64,000 bases of DNA, taken from contig JAYMGJ010000723.1 in the NCBI GenBank assembly GCA_037178675.1, positions 41,050 through 105,049 on the forward strand. The letters are read 5' to 3'. Numbering within the stretch: position 1 is the first letter of the stretch; each line of letters opens with the position of its first letter. Shown here one piece after another: positions 34,208 through 43,817 of the stretch. The notes under the pieces were generated by a model. The model did not search any database. It had not been told where the DNA came from and saw only the letters and a program-made list of their open reading frames with translations. The position numbers and the translations under genes were made by a program. Source of the stretch: Scleroderma bovista. Its lineage: Eukaryota > Basidiomycota > Agaricomycetes > Boletales > Sclerodermataceae.

Positions 34208-34625
34208 AAAGTGTAGCGTCACTGGGGGCGGCCTCTCTCAGATCGGCGCCCGTCACTGATCTGCACTGTGGACGAATTACACCGTCTACTTCAATTCAGT
34301 TTCTGACAGGTTTGTAAATCGAGTGAGCCCTCCCATTGGCCGGTGTCACCTCTAAGAGAGTGCTAGCCCATTTATGGGTCTAGGAAATTTCAAGCCTCGT
34401 TCCTTTGCTTTGCATTTATTCACCTAGTGTATTGCTCTCTTGGTCCCTGTCTTTGTATTTGTAGCCGAGCAAAAGTGCTCACAATAGTCCCCGTTTGGTT
34501 AAGCTTTGTCGTAAACCCCGTCCCCATCCAATCAGAGTGCTGCCTGAGTATTCAAAAACTCAGCGAGCGTGTAGCGTAATTCGACGATTTTCATCTGAGA
34601 GAGGCCCCCAGTGACGCTACACTTT
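34208..34625. mobile_element. MITE-like element with 34-bp terminal inverted repeats
   Basis: The left end (AGTGTAGCGTCACTGGGGGC, then GGCCTCTCTCAGAT) and the right end (ATCTGAGAGAGGCC, then CCCAGTGACGCTACACT) are near-perfect inverted repeats about 415 bp apart. The right arm lacks two bases (GG). There is no coding capacity. The sister duplication lacks this stretch, which supports insertion after the duplication. A clear target site duplication could not be fixed. Confidence 0.55.
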
Positions 34626-35640
34626 TTACTTGGGTCTCGAGCCACTCGCGCTTTGACATCTATAGTGTACTTATATAACCTTATCAGTTTTCGAATCATC
34701 GAGTCAGTCCCATCTATCAAGCCACTTATACATCTTCAGCTTCCGTATCATCATCATACCCAAGTTCTCATCTCACCTCTCGTCCTCTTGAACACCCGAA
34801 CTAATACTTCCCCATTCACACCTGCCAAGCTGTTCTCGGCATTTTCCAGGAAAGCTGCAAATTCGGGATCGCCCACGAAGCGCATGGAAGATGGCCGTCG
34901 AACTGTCAACGGCACTTTGACACTCAGCGCTCACCTCCAAATGCGGAACACTTTGTCGGCCGATTAACGAGTGTTTGTCGGTCAATGCATAAACGCACCG
35001 CCACACTGTGACTGCTACAGATGCCCGATCGTCTTCCTATCAAGTATTTCGTACATGGCCGGGGCCCAATGAGCGCAGTGGGCGGCTACTGCACGTGAGC
35101 AGTCCATGAACTATCGCCCAAAAGGTCTGTCTCGGACCAATGGTATGAGAAATGTGATATTGAACAATTGAACAACCTCCCGACAGTGTCGCAAACTGCT
35201 TACAGCTCTCAAGCTCTCAAGCCTCGCATGGCTGGCAAAAGTCGAAGGGTGTGCGTCAATAACTTCAGTGGTTTGCCAAGGGAATGGTTGGCTGTACAGG
35301 GAAATCCGGCGGGTCGCTGGTAACGATTGTATTGACAATTGACAAGACGACCCTTGCCCAGGCTGTTTATGTAACAATGAAGGCAAGCCTTGAAGGAAAT
35401 CAAGAATGGAGTTCTATGTAGTTTCACTTGCAGTATTTATGATCGCTCAAAGCACAGGCATTCTCTGGGGAAAGGTTTCGTACCTCGCTTTCGGAGGAAG
35501 TCCAGAACCCAGCTAGTGGATCGTGGATGTGCGTGGTCGATACAGCAACGCTTGCTGCAGGCTCCTAAGTAAAGCTGTAGCCGTTCACCAGGTTCCCTAC
35601 GAATGCATTCGTAGTATGACTATATAGTCTTCGTGTGCAG

Positions 35641-36054
35641 TCAGTTCGTATAAAATATATGATGGGCCAGACCAGTCCCCTTCCATGTAATCCTTGCCAA
35701 GGTCGCGAAGGTGCTCCACATGGACCTGTGGTGATGCTCTAATAACTGTGGCGGACAGGTTGTCCAACTTGGAGATTTGAGAATAGATGAGAACTCGAGC
35801 GGCCGAAGGCTGGTCTTAGGTTTCTCGCGCCGCCCTCTTGGCAAGGTCACGCCAGTTACGTTGACACAGTGCGATAGAATAGAGGGAAACGGCATATGTA
35901 TTAGGTGTTCATAATTTTTGCGATGATGATCCAGCTCCTTCAAACGACTCGCCACCCCATCTGACATGTCGTATTTCACGACAGCGGCAATGGGGAGCCT
36001 TCGCCTCTTCAAAGTCGGATAGCTCTGCAGTGATTCCGGGATAGAGAAGCCCAA
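35641..36054 (-). pseudogene. Relic of an unrecognised gene, copy A
   Basis: The minus strand reads PIAAVVKYDMSDGVASRLKE and continues through CVNVTGVTLPRGRREK to a stop. The homologous stretch in copy B (about 40927-41320) has PIAAVVKYDMSDRVTNRLKE but is broken by frame changes. The shared protein-like stretch suggests a former coding exon. I do not recognise the family. Confidence 0.3.
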
Positions 36055-36159
36055 TCAGGTCCTTGAACGTTTTCCTTGTCTCCGGCATGGGATGGATAGG
36101 AAGTGACTGAAAGTCAAAATGTCCTTGAAGACGGGACTGGAGAGCGAGAGAATGATTTT

Positions 36160-36560
36160 TTTTTTTGAATTTTGTAAGTGCCTGAGGGCGTCATGCCCTA
36201 CACTCGGTTACCAAGACTTCGGACGGCCTACTGTCTAAATAATTAGCTAATAACGAGGGGCCACCTGTGGCCTGACCGCTCCCAGGGCCTGAGCGTGTGC
36301 ATGCCCAGTCCGCCGTTCCCGCCGCGCGTTTTAGTCACACCACTCTGGCTGTGGGGGAGGGTTGTGTGCTTCTGTTAAACTAGTTAGGGTTCTGGGGTAC
36401 ACTAGCCCGGCAGCGTGAGCGGACATGAGCGGAAGGAGCATGGGCGAGTGGTCTGTCTCTTGTGTTTCTGCATCCGGGGGCGGGGCCGCTTACGAAGTGA
36501 AGAACTGGGGTGGGTAGCGGGTGAGAGACGGTTAAAGACGGGGGTGGAGACAAGACGTTA
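36160..36560 (-). mobile_element. Possible 5'-truncated non-LTR retroelement end
   Basis: Homology with copy B of the duplication stops exactly at GAGCGAGAGAATG, after which copy A has a run of 12 or 13 T (about 36151-36163) and a GC-rich stretch that starts TTTTGTAAGTGCCTGAGGGC. On the minus strand this reads as a 3' untranslated region ending in poly(A). That is the signature of a LINE inserted in minus orientation. No reverse transcriptase frame is seen, so the element would be heavily truncated. Confidence 0.35.
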
Positions 36561-37459
36561 GGCTCGCTGTGTAGATGCGGCGAATGCTTTCCTTCAGATA
36601 GTCAGCAGTGGGGAAAGAGAGTGTGTGTAAAGATGGAGCCGGATGCGCAGGACGTGATTCAAATTGTCGTCTAACGGTGGTAAAACGATGCTACGCTCTG
36701 TTGAGAGACGTAGGCTTGATCTCAGAGCAGTGGCACCGCTGTGTTCTGTGTCTAGCTCGTTGTGTTGCAGGGTATAGACCATCAGACATTTCGGGTGACC
36801 GACTGACCTCTTTTTCAGCGTTGTGATGCTAGTTACGAGTTACCTCACGGAGGTCGCTTTTAAGCGCTCAGTTTCGTTGACGTAGCACAGCAGAATCTTG
36901 CTTTCTTCGCGGTCTCGGAGGAGAGGTATGCAGAGCATCTTTCTCCTCACTTATTTCCAGCTTGAACCTATATCACTCCCCACATCCTCCACCACGACCA
37001 CGCTCAGGCCCACGACAATGAGTACATTAATAAATGTATGTACTCTGTCTCCGGCTCACCTGGGCCATATTTACTGACAGCCGCATCAGTCGTTACCGAT
37101 TGACCTTGAATATGTTTCCCAGTCTGGCTCGCCTCTCCCGCTCAACTCTATGTGAGCTCCGTCCCTGGCTACCCATAGGCTGTTCCGTATTTGTAGTCGA
37201 CCTTGACTACTCTCCCAGTCTGGCTTCAACATGGATCGTATCCAACTGAAGCCCAACGCTTCCCCTGCAGGGCTGGAACTGCGTCGCCGCCACCGCTTCT
37301 GCCGCTGCATCGTCTCCCTCTCAACGTCTCTCGTGTGGTCGTTCGATCCTGTCGGCTGCGCTCTCTAAATTGGCACATTCCTCAGTACGGATGCATCGAC
37401 GTTGTCAACTTCTCCAACGCTAACTTGTCTCCATCATCCAGCGGGCCTTGGTCGCTCTC
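36561..37459. other. Unassigned sequence
   Basis: No gene is recognised. A short phrase (TATxTTTCCCAGTCTGGCTC-like, near 37110 and again near 37205) is repeated about 100 bp apart. The area may belong to the repeat array that follows. Confidence 0.3.
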
Positions 37460-38030
37460 TAGCGCTTTGGGTGAGTCTTGCGCTCTCGAGTGCTTTCGGT
37501 GCATTCTGATGTTTTCTGGCTAGTCTGCAGCCATTTGCGCGTTGTTCCCAAATGCCTGGTGCATCCGTTTGTGCTCTCGACGCATCTGCGTGGGATCCGA
37601 GTCCGTTCGGTCCGTTCGGCTACTCTGGGCTCTCTTGCATTTCCAGCAGGTGAGTTTGACAGTTCTGGCTCATTTCGCGGTGTTCTGATGCTTTATGGCG
37701 CGTTTCTAGGTGTTTTCCTGCTGTTTTCAATGTGTGAGAAGTTTATGCACATGTTCGGCATGTCCGTAGGGCTCCTGGGCGACGCGCCCAACTCATTCAC
37801 ATAACCATTTGTGCTTCTAGTAGATGAATCTGACGGTTTTAGCTCTGCTGGGCGCATAGTGATGTTCTTCAGGGTGCTTGTAGGCGTTTTGTGCGTTGCC
37901 TAAAGATTGGCACGCTGGTGTGCCCTCTTAATCCGTCTGTAATCTCTGGAGTGGGTCGACTGGTCTGTACACCCTCTCATGCCTCTAGTGCCCTTGGTGT
38001 CTTCTCGCTGCTCGACGCATTACTGGTAAG
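37460..38030. repeat. Degenerate tandem repeats of about 175-180 bp
   Basis: Similar phrases recur at 37468, 37650 and 37822: GGTGAGTxTTG/AC..., then a GCTC-rich stretch, then TCTGATGTTTTCTGG or TCTGATGCTTTATGG or GTGATGTTCTTCAGG, then GCGTTTTxTGCG-like sequence. Spacing is 182 and 173 bp. Divergence is high, so units are old. A fourth unit near 38000 is doubtful. Confidence 0.4.
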
Positions 38031-38359
38031 GGTTTTCTCGTTATTGGGTATGCTTGACTTATCTAGATGTGCGCTCGACGCGTTTGCATGGGTTACAGCA
38101 TTGTCAACGTTGCCCGCCTGCACCGTCCTGTTTCTAACGCTGTACCTGCGTCTGCTGTGCTATCCAACTCTATGCATTCAGTTGTATGACTCGTGTCGCC
38201 TGCTCTCCAGCTCACATGCTCAATGTTCATTCGCACACATGTACCCCCAGCGCGATCGCTCAACTCCATTGATAGATGTCAACTCAGGATCATGCAATGA
38301 ATTCTGCAGGTAGATGAGGACATAGACTCAGATTTCCCCTTCTTACATGACCTAATCGA

Positions 38360-38835
38360 ACAAAGAATAAAAGGAAATCATTCAAGAAGAGCATGTGGCT
38401 CTTAAAAACGTATGGGGAGAAGTCTTCGGGAGAGGCAACTTCATCTGGTTTGTCATAGCTGTCATTATATTGATTCGCTGCATGAATAGTGCGGAGAATT
38501 CTCTGTGGGCTATTACGCGCCTCAAATGTTTATTTTATAAACTTGGGGCAGGATTCTAGTCTGACAACAAGCACGTAGACCAGGTACACAGGAACAAAGA
38601 ACTCTCTTCTGGCATCTATGGCGTCGTCAAGGCAGTGTCCGTGGCGACAGCCGCATTATAATCTTTATAACTTAGAGAGCCTGGGACGCAAGAGATCGCT
38701 GTTCACTTCTGCGATGGGATTGGGTACCATATACCTCATTGTGGGCACAATTCTGAAGACACCCTGTCCAAACCGTATCTGGCTTTCTTCAGGGCCATTA
38801 CATGCACATTTTTGGTATAGAAAATACATAAGAAT
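38360..38835 (+). pseudogene. Partial, broken copy of the MFS sugar transporter
   Basis: This stretch matches the interior of the intact transporter (about 42860-43330): the GAGCATGTG start, GAAGTCTTCGGGAGAGGCAA, GGCTATTACGCGCCTCAAAT and GGGTACCATATACCTCATTG all have counterparts. It lacks the exons on both sides. Relative to the parent it has lost 7 bases in the TCTCTTCT...GGCAT stretch (near 38605), which shifts the frame. It lies directly upstream of duplication copy B. Confidence 0.8.
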
Positions 38836-39022
38836 TAGGTGAATTCAATATGTACAATATCTGCTGAAATACCGACACTTTAAGCGAATCTCGAAGTCAT
38901 ACGTACTCGGTTCACTGCCTCCTGTACGTGCCACCAGTGATCTGCAAGTATACATAAGCATTAGACCGTAAAATATGCAACACCTTGAAAAGGGCAAGTG
39001 ATTATACAGTCCGTGAAAGCCT

Positions 39023-39713
39023 TCAGAGAATCATAGAAGCACCAAATACAGCAGCTGCAACAGCAACTGTGAAGCCACCAGTACTAATCATAAGTTTGCT
39101 AGCATTTCCTTTTTTGCCACCGAGACCACTCTGTGAGCCTGAGCCTGAGCCCGATCCGGAGGATGAGCCCGATCCGGAGCTTGAGCCTGATCCGGAGCCA
39201 CCGAGCTACACGTGTAAGAGGGAGAGCAGGTACATGAGTGTACAAGTTGAACAACCGAATAACGAGAAATACAAACAGTTAATGAAGTGCCGCAAGCATC
39301 ATTGTAGCTTTGGAGGGCGGACTGGGCATCGGATTTACCGGACGGCACGTAGTTGGCAAGGCAAGTCATGCAGTCTTGTACGTTAGTTTGAATGGCGTGA
39401 GCACAGAAACAACTAGAGTTCTCCACGCAGCTTTCCTAGAATTGTGTTACAAGCGCATTCAGCTCAAAAATAAAGAGACTCATGCAGTCATGCCAGTAAT
39501 GACCGAGCAGGAATTCTGACACTGTTGTGGAATTCCAGAAGAACTAATTGCTGACTGTCGTGCAGCAAGCGCATTGTACGTGTTCCCGTCAGCACCATGC
39601 ACTGTTCAAATACATTGAACTGTTAGTTATATAGAACTTAAGGGAGTATGAACGAAAAACACACATTGTGCGGCAGCAGTGAGGGCACTAAAGAGGGAGG
39701 CGATTTCGACCAT
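39023..39713 (-). CDS. GPI-anchored secreted protein with one Cys-rich domain (gene B)
   Basis: Four exons (39665-39713, 39486-39601, 39277-39435, 39023-39205) give 168 residues. MVEIASLFSALTAAAQ is the signal peptide. One Cys-rich domain follows (IPQQCQNSCSVITGM, then ESCVENSSCFCAHAIQ, then CMTCLANYVPSGKSDAQSAL), then a Ser/Gly linker and a GPI-signal tail (FTVAVAAAVFGASMIL) almost equal to gene A. At the second intron the donor reads GCATGAG, whereas both homologous introns in gene A read GTATGT or GTATGG. Splicing must use a GC-AG pair or fail; reading through hits a TGA in frame. If spliced, the protein is complete. Confidence 0.7.
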
Positions 39714-40926
39714 GATTGTGCTCGTGAAAAAACCAGGCTTGTGTGATCGAAAGGACAAAGAATGGGGGGAAAAAGACAGGCTTAAATATACAGAGATATA
39801 AAGGTGTGCCTTTGGACCATGAGTATGTGAATGATCCTGAATTTCCCCCTGAATAGGATGATTGCCCTGAAGTGCAGGTACAATTGGCCAATCCAACCTT
39901 TTCAAGGCCAGGAATCAACGGGAACCTGGAGGTAACCTAATACGGAATCAGTGCCAACTTAACACCCCTGCCGAACAACTGAATAACGTTTGTTCACGAC
40001 AACAGACTGACTGATCCGAAACTTTTCACGAAAGCTCCGGAAAATAGAGTGGACCCTAGGTGAATACAAATACGCACCTACATATAATATACTTTCCCTG
40101 AGTCTCAGTTTGTCCTAGACATCGACCTACCTAGTCTGGTGCCAAACCGTTGTAGAAAGCCGCGAAGTCGAGATCACACACAAAGCGCATGGAAGATGGA
40201 TGTCAAGCTGTCAATGGCCCTTTGACACTCAGTTCTCAATGCAGGGAACTTTGGCGGCCGAGTAACTGTCCAGGAGTGTCGGGTCAATGCATAAACGCAT
40301 CGCCAGACTGCTGCAGATGCCGATCATTTTCCCATCAAGTACTTCGCACCCTGAGCAACGAGCGCAGTAGGCGGCTACTGTACGTGAGTAGTCCATGAAC
40401 TACGGCCAAAACGGTCTGTCTCGGACTAATGGGATGATTAGATGCGGGAAACGTGATACTGAACAACCTCCGACTGACAGTATCGCAAACTGCTCCCAGC
40501 TCTCAAGTTTCCCATGTCTGGCAAACGTCGAAGGCTATACAGGGAGGTCCGGCGGGTGGTAACGACTGTGTTGACAGTTGACAAAACGACCCTTGCCCTG
40601 TTTATGTAACGATGAAGGCCTTGACACCAGTACCAGTATCACTTGCTGTACATATGTATTATTTATGATCGTTCAAAGCAATGTCACATTTCGGGTCATG
40701 AACAGTACTTACTCTCGATATCGCTTGCTCGATTTCTTCGGTATACCTGTGACGGAATGATAGCAAGTGAGCAGGCATTCTGGGGCAAAGTTTCGTGCCA
40801 CGCTTCTGGAGGGATTCCAGCTAGTCGATCGCGGATGCGTCTGATCGATACAGCAACGCTTGCTGCAGACTCCTAATAAAGCTGCGACCATATCAGGTTC
40901 CCTACGTGTGGCCATCCGTAGTATGA

Positions 40927-41320
40927 CTAATCTTCAAGTGCAATCAGTTCGTATATAATATATGGTGTGACAAACCAGTCCCCTTCCACGCAATCCTCGA
41001 GGTGCGAAGATGGGCTCCACAGTTGTGGTGACACTTTAACAGCTTGGTAGGCTGTGGCAGACAGGTTGTCTAGCTTGGTGCCATGAGAAACCCCCGAGTC
41101 TCTTGTCTGCAAGGTTTCCTGCGCTGCCCTCTCGGGAAGTTTAAGCGAGCTACGTTTACACAGTGCCATAGAATAGAGGGAAATGGTGTAGCGGGTGCGT
41201 AAATTTTGCGATGATCAGCTCCTTCAAACGATTCGTCACCCTATCTGACATGTCGTATTTCACGACAGCGGCAATGGGAGCCTTTGCGGTGGTTCTTGGA
41301 TAGAGAAGCGGGATCATTGT
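40927..41320 (-). pseudogene. Relic of an unrecognised gene, copy B
   Basis: Counterpart of 35641-36054. PIAAVVKYDMSDRVTNRLKE is conserved near 41230-41290, but the continuation (ERAAQETLQTRDSGVSHGTK) lies in another frame near 41060-41110. Frame breaks make it non-functional as written. Confidence 0.3.
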
Positions 41321-41800
41321 TGCAGCGCGTTTCCTAAGGTGACCATGACCTTGAAGACGGGAGAGGAGAGCGAGAGAATGCATTTGAAGACTCTGAAGTC
41401 AACATCGATGACGTCGGCATTACATAATGTCGTTGAACGATGTCGTTGGCTTGGCAAGTTTCATTCGCTCAAGCCTATAGGCAACTCAGTTTAAAAGTCA
41501 CCACAGACAAAATTCCTGATGGCCACCTCGGGTTGTTCCGCGACCACTGAGTGGCATACTTCATCTACTGTGCCAGCTTGCCATGATTGCCATCTCAGGT
41601 TATTGCGCCAACCCCATGGCCTCCAGACTCATCAACTTTTACCATGAACGATTTATCACACACTTTGGTAAGTTCCCTTGCTTTTCAATGGTTCTGGGAT
41701 ATAGTTAAGTTGCCTTCGACTGACGACGGAACTTTTGCGATTTGCCACCGCTTAACCCCGATGCTACTGCCCCAGCACTTCCTTCATCGCCTCTACCACC

Positions 41801-43817
41801 ATGCTTGGAGCAGAAATCTTGAAGAACGTCAGGGTGTACTGTAACAACCATCATCTCCCTCGACCACTGTACAGGTTGATCTGACTGTCAGACAGGGCTG
41901 ACATTCGTCTTATCTTTGGGAATGTTCTTATATGCATACGACACGTACGTCCATCATTCCTGTCGAGATAAGCTGTTGGAAGTTGCGATATGCATCTAGC
42001 AATATCGCAGGGGGCGTTGTTTCCCAGCCCTTCTTTGAGACCCACTTTGGCCTCGTCAATTCAGATGGATCTATCAACAAGAGCAAAGACACCCAAGTTT
42101 CGTCTAATGTAGTCTCGGTCTTGCAAGCTGGGGCTTTCTTCGGTGCCTTAGGAAGTGCTCCTGTTTCTAGTATGCCACTACATGCAATGAGTCAGGGTTG
42201 AAAGCTGATTACACCTGCGGTATAGATTGGCTCGGGCGCCGATGGACACTCGTGATACATGTTGTTATCTTTTCCATCGGAGCTGTGAGTTCTTGTCGAA
42301 TCTCTCTATGCACCTTTATAGTAACAGTAGTCCACAGTTACTTGCTACAATGGCGGGGGGGAGCCGAGGAATTAGCTATATTTATGCAGGGCGCGTCATA
42401 TCGGGTGTGGGTTTAGGTGGCATTACGGCCGTTTCCCCTGCCTATGCGTCAGAATGCTCTCCCAAATGTGCTCGTGGACATACCACTGGTGTACTGACGA
42501 TTATGATCGGCATTGGTGCTATGATTGCATACTTTGTCAACCGTAAGCACGCCTTCTCTCTCTCATATTTGCATTTGATGTCTTTTGTCGTGTAGTCGGT
42601 GTTGGATTGCACCTGGCGAATAGCGAGAACGTTTGGAGGGTGCCATTTGGACTGCAGCTTGTACCTGCTGGTCTGATGTGCATGGGGCTGTTTGCAGTCA
42701 AGGTACTCGATCTTGGCAGGGTTTCTCAGTAAGTTGATGAAGATAGGAATCACCACGTTGGTTGGCTTCCAGGGGACGAACACAGGAGGCCATCATGAAT
42801 CTTGCTTACTTTCGAAAGGAACCCCGTGGTTCCCCTGAAGTCCGACGTGAAATGGCCGAGATCGAGGCAACCATTCAAGAAGAGCACGTGACTCGTAAAA
42901 ATGTACGGGAAGAATTCTTCGGGAGAGGCAACTTTATCCGGTTTGTCATAGCCATCGTTATATTTTTGCTTCGTGAATGGTGTGGAGAATTTTCTGTGGG
43001 ATATTACGCGCCTCAAATATTTAGTTCAGTAAGTTTATTTTATAAACTCGGGGCAGGATTCTAGTCCGACAACAAGCACGTAGATCGGGTACACAGGAAC
43101 AAAGAACTCTCTTCTCTCCTCTGGCATTTATGGCGTCGTCAAGGCTGTGTCCGTGGCGATCGCCATTGTATTCTTTATAGAGAACCTGGGACGCAAGAGA
43201 TTGCTATTCATTTCTGCGATGGGACTGGGTATCATATACTTCATTGTGGGCGCAATTCTAAAGACACACCCTGTCCAAACCGTAACTGGAACACCATCAT
43301 CAGCATCGAAGGCAATGGCTGCCATGCTTTACATTTCTGCCTGTTTCTTTGCAATTGGAGTGGGCCCAGTCCCGTGGATATACGTATCTGATATATTCCC
43401 TACACGCACAAGGCATTATGGTCTCGCTATTGCCTCTTCTTCACACTGGCTATTCAGTGCGTGCCCGATTATCTCGGAAAAAATTACTGCCCACACATTC
43501 TTAATAGACTTCAGTGTGACGAAACTTACGCCCACCTTGGTTGCCAATCTTGGCTACAAATTTTTCTTCATGTCTGCAGCTATAGACATTGGTGGAATTG
43601 CGATACTCTCCATGTAAGTTAGTAGTCTACATTTCCGATTGTTTTTACGTGCTTCTCTAGTTTTCTGCCTGAAACCAAGGGACATAGTTTGGAAGAAATG
43701 GATATCATATTTGGTGCCGTCAGTTATGAGGCACGCGAGGCAGTCATTGAGGTACAGGAGCGGGAGCTCAAGCACGAGGACACCGGTATCGTAAGTTCTG
43801 TCCGTCGCGGATCGTGA
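41801..43817 (+). CDS. MFS sugar (hexose/quinate-type) transporter
   Basis: Nine exons join in phase to give 531 residues, the usual length: 41801-41833, 41892-41944, 42000-42169, 42226-42284, 42338-42542, 42596-42702, 42747-43028, 43084-43613, 43661-43817. Sugar porter signatures are present: SLGMFLYAYDT, SNWLGRRWTLVIHVVIFSIG, YIYAGRVISGVGLGGITAVS, VKESPRWLASRGRTQEA, GYYAPQIFSS joined to IGYTGTKNSLLSSGIYGVVK, ENLGRKRLLF and the C-terminal FLPETKGHSLEEMD. Twelve membrane helices are expected. Two positions differ from the commonest pattern: DTN for DTG and LREWCGEF for the QQWxGQN motif of helix 7, which may alter specificity. The 11-codon first exon is inferred; reading on past its donor meets a stop. 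An internal copy of this gene lies at 38360-38835. Confidence 0.82.

Larger units (their letters stand above)
32465..36148. repeat. Segmental duplication, copy A
   Basis: This block aligns by eye, in the same order and orientation, with about 38868-41380. Shared landmarks include the motif CACCGACACTTTA-like start, the GPI-protein gene, the stretch around the sequence GCGCATGGAAGATGG (34880 and 40187), and the end GAGCGAGAGAATG (36138-36150 and 41369-41381). Copy A is longer because its gene has an extra domain and because it carries an insertion at about 34100-34640. Confidence 0.7.
38868..41380. repeat. Segmental duplication, copy B
   Basis: Sister of 32465-36148. It carries GPI-anchored gene B with a single Cys-rich domain, lacks the MITE-like insertion, and ends at the matching GAGCGAGAGAATG. 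The flanks differ: a transporter fragment upstream here, a laccase fragment upstream of copy A. Confidence 0.7.

Noticed and set aside
39088..39426. Minus-strand frame of 112 residues read as one protein
   Set aside because: It reads through an intron of gene B; the Cys-rich block is real, but its C-terminal part is intron sequence.
41860..41900. Frameshift at the start of the sugar transporter
   Set aside because: Reading straight on gives a stop, but a 58-nt GTGTAC...GTCAG intron (41834-41891) keeps all nine exons in phase, so no break is needed.
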